Positions 1 to 14,570 of a stretch of DNA of 64,000 nucleotides are shown one piece after another. The notes under the pieces were generated by a model. It was not told the origin of the DNA and ran no database searches. It was given only the letters and a program-made list of their open reading frames with translations. A program made the translations under genes and the position numbers. The first letter of the stretch is position 1. Each line of letters begins with the position of its first letter. Source of the DNA: Anthostomella pinea (taxonomy: Eukaryota > Ascomycota > Sordariomycetes > Xylariales > Xylariaceae). The DNA lies in assembly GCA_963556695.1 (NCBI GenBank), contig CAUWAG010000018.1, forward strand, positions 1,736,001 through 1,800,000, read 5' to 3'.

Positions 1-287
1 TCGCCCCCAGCTCGCACCACCACTCACCGCGAATCCAGTCCGTGTGGAAGCTGCGGTCACTTTGGCCATTCGAAAACCTCAGGCACCAACTTCGCACCGA
101 TATCGTATGACAGCACTGCACAGCACTACACGCCGAATAAACTCTTTCACCCAATCCAACCACCACGCGCCACGAAACCGTTTTTTAGTGTAGCCCGTGG
201 ACTTCTGGATCTTTCTGACATCCAAGTCAAGAACTCAGCACCAATTCCGACATCCCAGCACCAAACACCCGACAACGTGCATGCACC

Positions 288-1062
288 ATGGATGGCGCCA
301 CGCTCCCCAACATGCACCCCGAGAGCGTTGTCGATCTCATCGTAGGCATCGCTGCACTGCAGCGAATTGCAGAGAGCCCCGAAGAACCCACCGAAGACGA
401 CATTGAGACGTGCACTCACCTCATCAGTAAGTCAAACGTTACTGAAATCTTTGGGGGCAATTGTCGACGCTAATCAATCTACCCAAATAGCTCGCATTCA
501 GGAAATGATCCTCGGCCTGCAGGTGTGCAAGGACTTTATCGACGAGTCACTCGAGGAGAAGCAGCAGCAACAGCTGATGACCGCCGCTAGAGATCGAGGA
601 ACCGGGGTCCAGGAAGACGACGAGCTAGGCAGTCTGCACCAAAAGAAGGACACCGTGGAAGGGTTGATCAAGGAACTGTACAAGATGAGAACAGCCGCCA
701 TTGCAGCAGCTGGTGACGCAGATGACGTGGATGATGCAGACGACGAGGATGGTGGAGACGACAACGCCGCAGTTGTCTTCGCTTGCACTCGCTGCAACGC
801 GCGCCACGGCAGACTGGCAACACACCGTCAGCATCTGCGAATGCGTCACCCGGGTTTGAGCTGCCGTCACCCCATGTGTGGCACGTCTTTTGCCACCGAG
901 GCAGAGATGTTGACCCAGCTGAACTCAGCCCACATTCGACCCATCCCCGTCTCCATCGACGAAGAGAACCGATTCGCTTGCTCTTGGCAGGGATGTGACA
1001 AGACCTTCACACGCTTCTCAAGCGTCCAACGGTGCGTGATGTATCATCAGACAGCTGCATAG
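288..1062 (+). CDS. C2H2-type zinc-finger protein (family copy 1)
   Basis: Two exons, 288-426 and 491-1062, joined across a 64-nt GT-AG intron, give 236 residues. The N-terminal helical part begins MDGATLPNMHPESVV. An acidic Asp-rich linker (about residues 140-155) leads to three C-terminal finger modules. Finger 1 is canonical (C-x2-C-x12-H-x4-H). Finger 2 keeps C-x4-C and the last His but has Gln where the first His belongs. Finger 3 is C-x4-C-x12-C-x3-H. A paralogue at 19068-19971 on the other strand shares the finger block, the intron position and even recognisable intron sequence. A third, decayed copy lies at 18620-18900. The function is unknown; nucleic-acid or protein binding is only an inference from the fingers. 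The start was chosen because the paralogue aligns from the same Met-Asp. Confidence 0.8.
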
Positions 1063-3510
1063 GGGTGCCAGACAGAGTTCCTTTGCAATAAATTTCCATG
1101 CATGGCAAGGAATTAATATTGCGAGTTTCCATGAATAAACGACGGGCGTGCCCGCTTCTGACAGGAAAGATTGTTCTCGATAAGTGAAGTCTAATGTGAA
1201 CCCTGAGCCGACATTCCCGGGCGATGCAAACATTATAGAGGTCGTACGTAGTATCAGACAAACCATCATGCTGTAGCAACCGCCTGGTGACACCAGGGTA
1301 ACAGTGCTTGGCTGGGTGAGAAGTAGGCAGCAAGCTCTTGCAGTCTTGATCACCACCGCAGCCAGGCAAACATGGTTCTTGGGTCGGGAGAGACTGACCA
1401 GGGGTGATGTCTTCTTAGACAATATGGAGCTGTTTCAAGGCGAGTCATGTGTCCAGTGTCCGATAAACTTAACCGTAGCCCAGGCAAGAAGGGGCGTGGT
1501 ACGGGTACGAGTCAGGGGCGGTTAGATTCAAGCAATGGACCGTCCGGTGAACACGTCACCCTCCCTAACACATTCATCTGAATAGAGTAGGGCGTAGACT
1601 GGAATTGTCTTAGGGCTCTGCTAGGTATTAGTATGCAGTTTTCGCGGCGGGTTTCAACTTCGGGCGTCCGCCAAGGCTCAAGACTGCGAGAGTGAAACGT
1701 GGGGAAGATGCCGCCGCTAAGATGGTTGCACTTACACTTCGGACGATGAACGTGAACGTACAGTTGAGTTGTGTTGAATAGGTAGGAATAGCGATGATGT
1801 GAAGTCTCAACTCGCCGCCTGCGTATGAAGTGCACAGTTCACCGGCTGATGTGGGCTGAGGTGGCATGCGAGCGTGATAGCTATCGTGATGGCAAGGCGG
1901 CTTATAGACTGCCGTCTTTGTAAGCGCATGCAATACTCAAATTGACAAATTTCAATCACAGCGATCAGCTTGTCTACCAACCCGGCAGGCTGGTCGGGCA
2001 AGAAGAGCCGACATCAGTTGTGGTGGCCTCGGCTCAGTGACTCCAAGTTGCCTGGCGTGTTCGGCTTGCGGAGCACAAGGACGTAAGAGGCTTTAATTAG
2101 TAAGAGGGCGCCCCGGGTGGATTCTGTTTGATAATGATGATTTTCGTGTTTTCGGCGTCGTCAGCCCGAAGTGGTATAACGAAGCACAATTTTCTCTACA
2201 GTACGAGCAGGACGGACGGAAAGCTTGATAGCCGTGTAGATCGGTACTTACCGAATCCCCAGTCCCACCGTATTGGGCGAAGATTGCCTGAGATCCCTGA
2301 ACGCAGGGTGTGACGTCGTCTGCAAGCAGGTAGGTAGGTGGCTTCCAACTGCGAGATGTTGCGAGTCTGTCCTGTATTGACGGTGGTGGTTGATCTCAAG
2401 TTACATTCTTCGTGGTAGATCAGATCTCGCATGACCAGACCCGGACATTGAGGATGACGCAGGGGGTGTTGCTCGCTTCGGTACAACGTGAAACAAGGGA
2501 AACAGGAGATGGAGGTGGGGCATCGAGAAGGCCTTTCTCAGTGGCTGACACGGCTCCGAGACACGAGCGCTTATCCTTCCTTGGCCGGGTAGTGGGGCCA
2601 TTTATAGCTACGCTGCCACGTCCGACCCCTGAATTATAACACGTCTGGCTGGAGCTTGACGTAACCGGGATTTGCCAGCCGCTTGGGCGGGAACTCGGCT
2701 TCCAATGGCAGCTTGGAGGAGACCCCTGATTTCTGATTGGTCGGGTCCGAATTGAATCCAGGTACAGCCCGCCGCTCATTGGGCCACCCCTTGAAGTGGC
2801 CCAGCTCTAAACAGCCACCGCGTTGATGGCTTTGTCCGTATCACCAACCAACCTTGAATGCTGAGAATGCAGGTATCACCAACCAACGCTGAGAATGCAG
2901 TGTCGAAAGAGAGGATTCAGGATGTGAAGATCCATAGATCCGTCGGAGCTCCCTCAGTACAAGAATAGCACTTGTCTAGATCGAACTTCTATTGTGGATA
3001 CAGTGGACCCCTGGCGGACAGTGGGACCCCTTTCGATTGTACCTCGCATGTACCTTAGTTACCTTAGGTATTCTACGAATAACATCCTCCTCCGCCTCAT
3101 CCATCTGCATGCTGTAGCTAGCCTACACAGGCAACCGTCTTTTTATCTTCTTCTCTCCTCCCTCCGACCACCTGTTCGCCCTCTCCCTCGTCTCCTCCTT
3201 TCCTACATCCTTTCCGACCAGTCCTTCGTTCATCTGGGCGTCTACCTCTGTCCTGCAGCGTTCTACCGTCGTATCTTTGTCCGCAGTTTGGCATTGTCTC
3301 CGAGCACGCCCCCTTTTCATTCCACCGTTTCCACCTCCAATTGATCGCCTGGTGCTTTCTAGAGGAAACCTATTGTATCATTCGTTCGTTTATTTCGAGT
3401 CTCTCGGTCCGACACCACCACTTCCCTCGCTGCCGTCTTCGACAACGTCGGCCCACGACGACGACCACCACCACCACCACCACCCTACTACGCACGTCCA
3501 ATCCAGCGCC
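1063..3510. other. Intergenic region, 2.4 kb
   Basis: No coding sequence can be supported here on either strand; the open frames are short and resemble nothing known. The last 400 bases (about 3100-3510) are strongly CT-rich and end in a run of CAC triplets at 3465-3483. This fits the promoter and 5' leader of the channel gene that starts at 3511. Confidence 0.5.
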
Positions 3511-6290
3511 ATGTCCCTTCGATCGCCGAGGGGCTTCGTGCCCCTGGGAACTTCTCGCTCCAATGGGGGTGAAACCGACATTCCGTTGACCCAAATACGA
3601 AGCAATGCCAGCTCTACTGGTGCTCGAAAACCCAGCCAAGGCATCGCCACAAGCTTCGACGACCGCAACCAATCGCCCGACAACGAAAACGAAAACGAGA
3701 ACGAGAAGCAAGGCTTCTTTCGTAGGGGCCGAAGAAGAGCCAAGAGGAATGAGCCGCCCCCACGAAGCGATACTCTGGCCTCGCACGAGACCTCTCTGAA
3801 TGCCATGGGAAGACTCTACAACAAGGTCATCCATGCCTCCGTCGTCACGCGATACCTCGTCTATATCGTCCCTGTCGGCCTTCTGTTGGCAATCCCCCTA
3901 ATTGTCCTTCCAGCTATCGGCAAGTCTGACGTCCCGGTCGGGGGTACCGAAAAAAATCCAGGACCTCCAATTAATCAACTTTTCCTGTGGATCGAGTGCG
4001 CCTGGCTGTGCTTGTGGGCTGGAAAACTTGTCGCCTGGGCCTTGTCACCCATCTTCATGTTTTTCACTGGAGTAGTCAGTGCCGGGACTCGCAAATATGC
4101 CACTGTTCTCCATTCCCTCCAGGTTCCCATGTCCCTCTTTCTCTGGGCTCTGAGCTCCTGGCTGATCTTCACAAACCTCATCCAAGCCCGATACGATTCT
4201 GTTCAATGGGTTAACACGCTCAAAACGATACTGGGAGCCACGTTTGTCTCTTCGGCCGTGTTTCTCGGAGAAAAGGCCATTGTGCAACTCATTAGTATCA
4301 CGTACCACCAACGTTCTTTCGCCAACCGCATCAAAGACTCGAAGCGAGATGTCTTCCTTCTTGGCCTCATGTACGATGCGTCCCGCAAGCTGTTCCCCAT
4401 GTACTGCCCAGAGTTTCTCGAAGAGGATGAAATCATCAACGATAGTATCGAGTTGCTCCTCGGCGGCGGAAAGAAGGCCAGGAGGGGAAAGAACGGAGCC
4501 GCCACTCCGATGAAGCTGATTGGCAACGTCAGCCGGTTTGGCAACAAAGTCACGTCGGCCTTTGGAAATATGGCCTCCGAGATCACTGGCAAGGAGGTGT
4601 TCAACCCAAATTCCGCGCACTCCATTGTTGTCGAAGCTTTAGAAAAAGCCCGAACCTCGGAGGCTCTTGCAAAACGTATCTGGATGTCCTTCGTCGTTGA
4701 GGGCAAGGAGTCCTTGTTTGTGGATGATATAGTCGAAGTTCTTGGTCCCGCTCATCACGATGAAGCCGAGGAATGTTTCGGAGCAGTGGACGCGGATGGC
4801 AATGGGGATATTAGCCTTGATGAGATGATCAGGAAGGTTGTCGAGGCTGGCAAGGAGAGAAAAGCGATTGCAAACAGCATGAAGGACATCAGCCAGGCTT
4901 TGGCTGTCTTCGATAAGGTCCTCCTCTTTATCGTGCTCCTGATCGTCATCTTCATCTTCCGTAAGCTGCCTTCTCTTACACCTACCTACCTTGTGCTGGA
5001 AACAACTGACCGATTTTCCTAGTTGCCTTCTTTCAAAGCTCGTTTGTCACTACTCTTGCAACTGCGGGGACGGCATTGCTCTCGCTATCCTTCGTATTCG
5101 CCGTGACGACCCAGGAGTTCCTCGGCTCCTGTATCTTCTTGTTTGTCAAGCACCCATACGATGTGGGCGACCGCGTCGATATTACCGGTTCCGAGAAAGA
5201 GCAGCTTGTGGTCGAGAAAATCTCACTGCTCTACACGGTATTCAACCGCATCGATAAAATGCAGGTCGTTCAGGTACCCAATATTATTCTCAACAATCTT
5301 TGGATCGAGAACGTTACTCGCAGCAAGGCTATGAAGGAGGTTATTGACCTCAATGTTTCGTTCGACACTTCCTTCGAAGATATTGAGCTGTTGCGTCAAG
5401 AGATGGAGAATTTTGTCCGGGCGCCGGAGAATTCCAGAGACTTTCTGCAGGATATTGTCATCGGCGTCTCAGGTGTCGGCGATTTGGATAAGCTGCAGCT
5501 TAAGGTTGCTATCAAGCACAAGTCCAACTGGCACAACGAGGCCGTCCGAGCCACTCGAAGATCCAAGTTCATGTGCGCGCTCATACTTGCACTGAAGAAA
5601 GTGCCGGTCAACGCACCTGGGGGAGGAGGAGATGCGTTAGGCGGTCCGGCAAATCCGACGTACTCCGTGAGCGTTTCTGACGCGGAAGCTGCTGCTGCTC
5701 GCGACAAATCTGGCCAGGATAAGAATGCCAAACGCCTCGTGCCAGCACCGCCACCTGCTCGGAACCCTTCGACCTCGAGTAGAGCCAACATGTCGCAATC
5801 TAGAGAGGAAAAAGCTGCACAGGGCTTCAATACGCTCGACCCCATGCGAGCGGCGGAGGATGACTGGGGTTACAACCGTGACGACACCGACCCGGACGAC
5901 GACGCACGCGATGAGGCGGTAGAACGAAAACGCTCGAGTGACATCGAAACTCTGCGATTGGATCTCCATAAGCGAGAGAGTCAGCGTAGTGGCAGTCAGC
6001 GTATTGGCCGTCGCCGGGCCGGCGACACTGTGCCCATTGAACCAATCGGAAGCAATGGACCTGGCCTCCAGGTGACGCAGCACATGGCACCCTTCGACGA
6101 AGAAGCTCAGATGGGTGGACCGGGCCCGTATACGAACCCGTATAGTGCATATAGTTCAGGCACACAATCGGGCACTCTCTACCCACAATCAAGCAGAACG
6201 CCACTGACTGGTGGCCAGGCTGCTTCAAGCAGCAGAACCCAAGAACCTAACGCGCCCCCGCCAGCAGCACAACCTAGACTCCAGCGTTAG
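3511..6290 (+). CDS. MscS-type mechanosensitive ion channel with EF-hand
   Basis: Exons 3511-4960 and 5023-6290 (62-nt intron) encode 905 residues. The N-terminus is hydrophilic (about 1-108) with Asn/Glu-rich runs. Several hydrophobic segments follow from residue 110 (VVTRYLVYIVPVGLLL) through about 230. An EF-hand loop, VDADGNGDISLDEM, sits near 427-438. Then come further membrane helices (about 465-510) and the MscS beta domain (FVKHPYDVGDRVDI, VQVPNIILNN). The C-terminal tail of about 250 residues is polar and low in complexity. This matches the fungal Msy1/Msy2 family, which works in the endoplasmic reticulum in calcium-dependent osmotic responses (family knowledge). The start at 3511 was preferred over an in-frame ATG at 3277 because the extra 78 codons are low-complexity leader-like sequence. 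An EKNPGP motif at residues 147-152 is discussed in the findings. Confidence 0.92.
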
Positions 6291-7669
6291 AGTCGGTAGG
6301 AGACGGGTCTGGACCACCAATCAACCACCATTTATTGTGCATCACCTCTCCAGGGGCGGAGTAAGGCTGGCTAACGGCGTTCAAAAAGAAAGGATTAGAG
6401 GCACACTGGATTGTGGGCTATCAGGCTTGAAAAGCGGTGACTCGGACGAATTCATATTTCTGATGACTTGATGACAAAGCATAGGGGCTGGCAGAACATC
6501 TTGCGAACAAAACCGGTAGTTGGTACCTCAACATAGAAGCATCGCCAAACGCGACAGCGGCGGGAGCAGTCGCGCAGACCATTGATTTCAGATTAGGCTT
6601 TGTACAATAGCAGCAGCTTGAGGCTCGCTCCAATTTGCATGATGTTTCAGTGAAATGAACTATATTATGTGCATTCATGCAAAAACAGTGCCTACCACCG
6701 CATAAAAGTACAGCTTTTGACGACTGGCCGAGCTGAGCCCCAGTTGGGGAACGACGGGGCCGCCATTATGTCTGCTCGATGTAGGTCTTGCATAGACTAA
6801 AAAGAATATTTTGAGCCCAACGTCTGACTGCACTCCCCTATCAAGCTTGCGGTCTTCTGCCTCGAAAGAAGGCTACTCGTCGTCTAACGAATAACCTTGC
6901 GGGATTCGTGCAAGGTCACCCACCCACCCACCCACCCGCCCGCCGGTTTTGCGAATCGCAAGGGCCTTGGTCTTGGCCACCGTACTTCAAGCGTCGATTC
7001 TGGTAAGGATTTCTAGATGAGCAACGAGGACACCCGAGTGCGACTCTTGCTATAAGACAAGCCGCCGTGGAAGCCGAGGAAATCAGGGGGAATATTTTTA
7101 TGGGTACCCTCGATTCCTCCTCTCGTGGAGATGAGATTAACCTCTACTTTGGTAGTGTCGGGTATCGAGGAAGGCGGATGTTTGTATTCGTAAGCTTGCT
7201 GTTGGTTCGTAGTGAGCTTGGGCCGGTCCGGGGCGGAAGCGACAACGGGAATCTCTGTGTATCCGGCGATACAGTGCATCATCGAGACCATTCGTGAGAC
7301 CAACTATTGCAACGCAACAAGCCAACGCAGACTAAGAATGAGGAAAAGGAGAGAGAAGGAGGGCATGCGTATGCAGAGTTGCCGCCCAGTTGATTTGGGA
7401 ATCTATCAGATGACAGCAAGAACCCCTTCGAGATCCCCAGGAGTCCGCAATGAGAGAATGAAAACATGTCACATATAATAAATACAAGATTTGCCCATGA
7501 GGAAGGTTGAGAACGATGGGCAGCAAGCATGATCGCGAGTCATCTCGAGTCCCTGCCAGGCCATAGTTGGATCTTAGACAATTACGTGACATCAACTCCA
7601 TAGAGGAACTGGCACAGCCACTACAAAGCATGTGGGAGTCTTGATACCTAGGTACTGTAACTAAGTGAC
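6291..7669. other. Intergenic region between convergent genes
   Basis: This is 1.4 kb between two 3' ends, the channel gene ending at 6290 and the methyltransferase gene ending at 7670. It should hold both 3' untranslated regions. I see no supported gene; a CCCA microsatellite is listed separately. Confidence 0.5.
6917..6938. repeat. CCCA tetranucleotide microsatellite
   Basis: About five CCCA units in a row, trailing into CCCG/CCGG, within the intergenic region. Confidence 0.85.
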
Positions 7670-10021
<2,352 letters not shown>

Positions 10022-10521
10022 GTTGGTCGCGGTGTGTCTTCTCCACGTACACTTGTTAGCTGTGGGCTCAAAGTTTGGGGATTCGCTTGGTCTGAGATGG
10101 TCTAGATGAGCTGATTGGTGGTTGGCTCAAGTGAGGAGTACCGCCAGAGAGAAAACTCACTACTGAATGTTCCAAGGGCCGACAACAAGATGAGTCGCGA
10201 CGCAGCTTTATGGCAAGGTCCTCGATCGTCTGAGCTTGAAACGAGGACTAGACGGGCTCCTAATAATACCGGTGTCGACAAAGTATGCCAGAAATCCGTC
10301 GATATAGCTGGTGCTTCAATATCACGAATGCCTGAGAATTTCTTACTACGATGTGGATTTTGTGGATGGTGCTTAGATGCACTTATGCATTATATGCACA
10401 AAACAGCTACTTCACGAGTCGGCCCCCTATGTTTTGCAATCGCTAGCTCCTGGATGAAATGGGTATCGAACAGCTCCAGTGGCTTTTGTCAAATGGTCTA
10501 CTGTACCCTTTGGGATCTCGA
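10022..10521. other. Spacer between two minus-strand genes
   Basis: These 500 bases lie between the end of the uso1 gene and the start of the rmt3 gene, so they should carry the rmt3 promoter and the uso1 3' end. No further gene is supported. Confidence 0.5.
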
Positions 10522-13500
10522 TCAGTCCACTGCATCATCCTCATCATCATCCTCATCATCTTCGTCTCCGTCCTCGTCGTCGTCCTCGTCGTCGTCCTCT
10601 TCGTCGTCTGAGACGTTTTCACCGAGATCAGTGAGACGTTTCTAGATCAAGTCAGTCGGACATCCAAGCATGGAAGGTAGAGTGGTGCGATCTCACCTTG
10701 TACTTTTCGACTTTTTCTTCTAGGTCGCCATATACCATGAGAAGATCGTCGAGCTCGGTCTGAGTGGCTGATTTCTGCTCTTCCTTCTCCTTCAAACCCG
10801 TTTGAGTCTAAATTAAAACGTTAGTACATGATCAATCTGATGGTCGAGGATGTTGGGCATACTTGTAGTATTTCCTCGTCTCTCTTGGACAGCTGCTTCT
10901 CCAGTTCTATCGCCTGTTCTTCAGCAGACCGTGTCTTCGACTCCTCGGCTTCTAACTTCGAGCCGAGTTCCTCCCTTACAGCATGGAGTTCTTGAGTCTT
11001 CGCTTTGTTGGCCTGGATGAGGGTGAGCAAGAAGGCGCACAAGACGTGAAAGTGAATTGACATACCTTCATCAAATCGACCTCGAGGCGGCTAATCGTAG
11101 CTCGAAGGTCTGCCATTTCTGCATCGGATCTTCGCTGGACGCGTGCCGTTTCAGCCTCGGAAGTCTTACGGAGGTATTCGAGCTGCCTCTGTAGCTCGGT
11201 TTCCTTTGCGCGATGCTCGGAATGGATAGCCTCTGCAGCGGCAGCCGCCTGTTTCTGCACCTCTTGGAGCTGTCGCAGGTGGGCTGAGTCATTGGATTGT
11301 TGTTGGGACTCAATTTTCCTGATTATGTTAGTAAGCAAGTGTGTCTGTTGGGGATATGGTGACTTACCTGATCTCGTCTTCATGATGTCGCTGAATAGCT
11401 TCATTGACATTCTTGATGCGAGCCAGTTCAGAAGCAGAAGCTTCTCTTGAGCGGCTATGATCCGCTTGTTCCTGGCCAAGTTTTCCGTTGAGTAAAGCCA
11501 CCTCAGCAAGAGCTGCCTGCAATGACTGCTCTTTCTCTTCCACTTGCGAACGCAGGGAGTCAACTAGCTCGCGAGATATGCCCTTTTGTACGCCATTTGT
11601 TACCACAGATACTTCCATACCAGGATCCCGATCGATGGCTCTCGCAATGCGACTATAGTTGTCCTTAAAGAAATCGACAAAGGAGGCGTCAAAGTAGACA
11701 TCAGGTAGATTTCCTGAGCCGTCCGCCTTCTGGGGAGTGACCTCGAAATTTCTCATGAGCGGATGGCTCCGGAGCCTGTTCAGGGCATCGATATACTTCT
11801 CTCGGCCGACCCGAGACATCAGAACAGAGTGTAGGGTAGCTCGAGGAATCGGTGAGTCTTTTGTAGAAAACTCGTAAATGACGCCCAATATCATGGCGCA
11901 CAAGCCTTGCACGAGAACGCTGTTCGAGGGATGCCGTACGATCTCTTGGGCCAGAGCCTGGATGTTGCTGCCTTCGCCCAGGAAGTCATTGACACCATCA
12001 AGATCTTCGAAAAGCCACCCGATCAGTAGCATCAGATAGCCAACCGACACACGATCGTCATCGCCCCTTGCTATTGCGGTGACCAGATGGGCGGCCACCG
12101 TTTGAATGCATGTAACAACCTCTTCGCCGCTCTCGGCGTCGCCCTCTGTGACCGACATGGCAAGTGACTTTCCCTCAGCGTTTTCAAAGATGAGGTGGAA
12201 CATTATAGATGCTGCGAACCAATGTCGGTACGGATCTACTGAAACTGTGGTATCGATGGGCCGTAGTAAGGTTGTTAATACGTTGGCGGTCTCGTCTACA
12301 CCGGATGCATGACCCTCAATAGCTCGCCGAAGGAAATGCATCCGTACGTCGGGGTGATTGAAGAAATAGGCTTTGATGCATTGGCATGCCGCTACCCGGA
12401 GATCAAAAGCCTGGATGGCAGGTAGGCTCAGGCTGAGGTCGAGGAGACCATCGATCACGTAGACGACTGAGACACCTTTTGCCTTGCCGGTCTGACCATT
12501 CGTTGGTGGCGGACTCGTATCAAATACCGACGGGACCTGTAGCTGTGCAAAACTTTCTTGGAGCTTCGCGTTCCCTCGGATGGTCTCGGCACACGTTATT
12601 AGAGCCTACGACACGGTATCAATCTCTGCGCCATTCTGGAGAACTTGGGGAGGAGCTCGAACCTCTGCTCTTATAGACATTTCTGTACCGTGACTAAAAG
12701 CGAGCTGCAATGAATGGTAAAGAACTCCATGCTGCCAGAATGCCGCCTGATTCTGTGCGGTGCCTACAGCCCCTGATATCAAGAAAAGGCGTACTACCGA
12801 GAGCAGTGCATATATGTTCCTATTGCGCTGTTCCTGAGCCCACTCGGCTACTTCTCCATCCTCTTTCCCAGTGTGATATGTGCTTTCCAAAAGGCTGGCT
12901 AGCTGTGGCACACACCCGCTCTCCCGAAACAAGGACTGATTCGAAGGGTTCAGGCGCAATAGGTTCGCAAGGAGAATCAGGCAGTCCTCGACTATCCTAT
13001 CGCCCTCCGAGAGCGATCCTTCGGCTGCTATGATAGCAAACACACGCTCGAATGCATTCTGGTATGCCACGGACTGTTGTATAAGCGGAGAAGATGGTGT
13101 GAGATAGGTGAGGAATGTCAGAGCTTCGTTACGGACGGCCTCTCTTCGTTCGTCCAGTACAGCAACCAACCTCGGAATGCCGAGCGGTGCTAATGATACA
13201 CATTCCTCTGTTCGTTCGGTTCGGGCGGATAGGATGGCGCCAAGCAGCTGTAGGGAGTAGAGTCTCGAGTAGAAATCGGTGGTTTCGAGGAAGTTGAGTA
13301 GCAGGGTGATGTTTTCCTGGCGCTGGGTAAACTCGTCGGCGAGCCACAGGGCGATCTCTTCTGAAGCTTCAGGACTATCCTGGTTTGGGCTAAATAACAT
13401 CAGCAAGGTCTCAAGCACGACCTTGACGGTGTCGACATCTTCCCCATCGTTGGACAAGCTGCCAATCAGACTCCTGAGGGCGCCAGACGCGACAGAGGCA

Positions 13501-13646
13501 GGGTAGTCTTTTGCGAAACTTCGTAGGCCTAGAATGGCAGCACGGCGGTCCTCGAGAAGAGTGGCAGAGCTGAGACGACCGCTGAGAACGGTTATGGTGT
13601 CACCGACGGACTGCTTCGCCGGGGCAGAAGCGATGTTGGAGAACAT
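10522..13646 (-). CDS. uso1: Vesicle tethering factor Uso1/p115
   Basis: Six exons, 13646-12663, 12605-11368, 11318-11066, 11012-10863, 10807-10697 and 10641-10522, encode 951 residues. The first about 640 residues form the armadillo-like globular head; DPYRHWFAASIMFHLIFENA is the signature stretch of the family head. A coiled coil follows (about 680-910, rich in Glu, Gln and Ala), then a C-terminal tail almost entirely Asp/Glu. Uso1/p115 tethers ER-derived vesicles to the Golgi, acting with Rab1/Ypt1 and SNAREs. Exon phases agree throughout. The first intron (57 nt) needs a weak GTTCGA donor; it is placed there because it removes an in-frame stop and restores the family alignment (IRAEALITCAETIRGN). 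Confidence 0.93.
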
Positions 13647-14570
13647 GATTCGTGCCGTTCATTCACGCGGAGGCATATCAAGGCCATCGGCAATGGAAGT
13701 ATCAAGGCCTCGTACAGTGCATCGTACTATCGAAGCCCGCGGCAGTGTGGCCAAGGAGTGCAGACGTTGATGGTGGTGGCAGCTGTGGCGGGTTCTATGT
13801 TCAGACGGACAGGCCTCGTGAACTTCAATTGAACTTCATCTTTCTGGCCAGAACGCTGGTCAGAAGTTGGAACACACTGCAGGTCAGACCTACTGCATAG
13901 ATGAATACACTAGCCGATAAGCGCATGCATCACACCAATATGCCAACAGAAGCCTCTACTCATATAAAGAGGTGCTTGACACTAGCGTGAGTTTGACAAC
14001 CAACTCGAAGAAGTGGGGCCGCCGTAGCTGGCCTGTGCGTGCAGCCGCTGCGAACTACAAGCTACAAGCGTCAAGGCCAAGGATGGACATGTTACTTTTC
14101 ACAAAGCTGCCTGGCTGACGTGCAGAGAACAGCATCTCTGCCTCTTTAACACCGCCGTCACATTCCTCTTTTTTTTTCGTTTGCCGCATCCTTTGCTGAT
14201 GCGCAGGCGAGATAGTCCACTATCCGACTCCTGATACCTTTCCCTCGAGAAGAAAGCGCAACGCGCAACAACCACCAGCAGCGGTCCGATTACGAGCCGA
14301 GCAACTCACTCTCTGACGGCTTGCACTCTTTGAGCGTTGTCTCCCATTGTCGCTTGCCTCAACTCCAACCCGAACAGGAACGCGGTCGCTGTACTCGACG
14401 CAATCGGATATCCTGCGATTTCGACTGCCCAATCCCCACCTCACTCCTCATTCGGCTCTTCGAAGCAACCGTGCTGCCTCTCGATATATAGACCGTCCTG
14501 GTCAGCATCTCACCCTTCCCGCCTTCCACAGAACCCATAATACCGCGTCGCAAATTCTACCAACGCCACC
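13647..14570. promoter_or_regulatory. Divergent promoter region uso1 / rat1
   Basis: These 924 bases separate the 5' ends of uso1 (minus) and rat1 (plus) and must hold both promoters and leaders. A pyrimidine run near 14160-14182 is the kind of CT tract often seen upstream of fungal start sites. No TATA element or named operator is claimed. Confidence 0.5.

Noticed and set aside
3277..3510. In-frame ATG 78 codons upstream of the MscS channel start
   Set aside because: The added residues are Pro/Ser/His-rich leader-like sequence with a CAC run; family proteins begin near MSLRSPRG.
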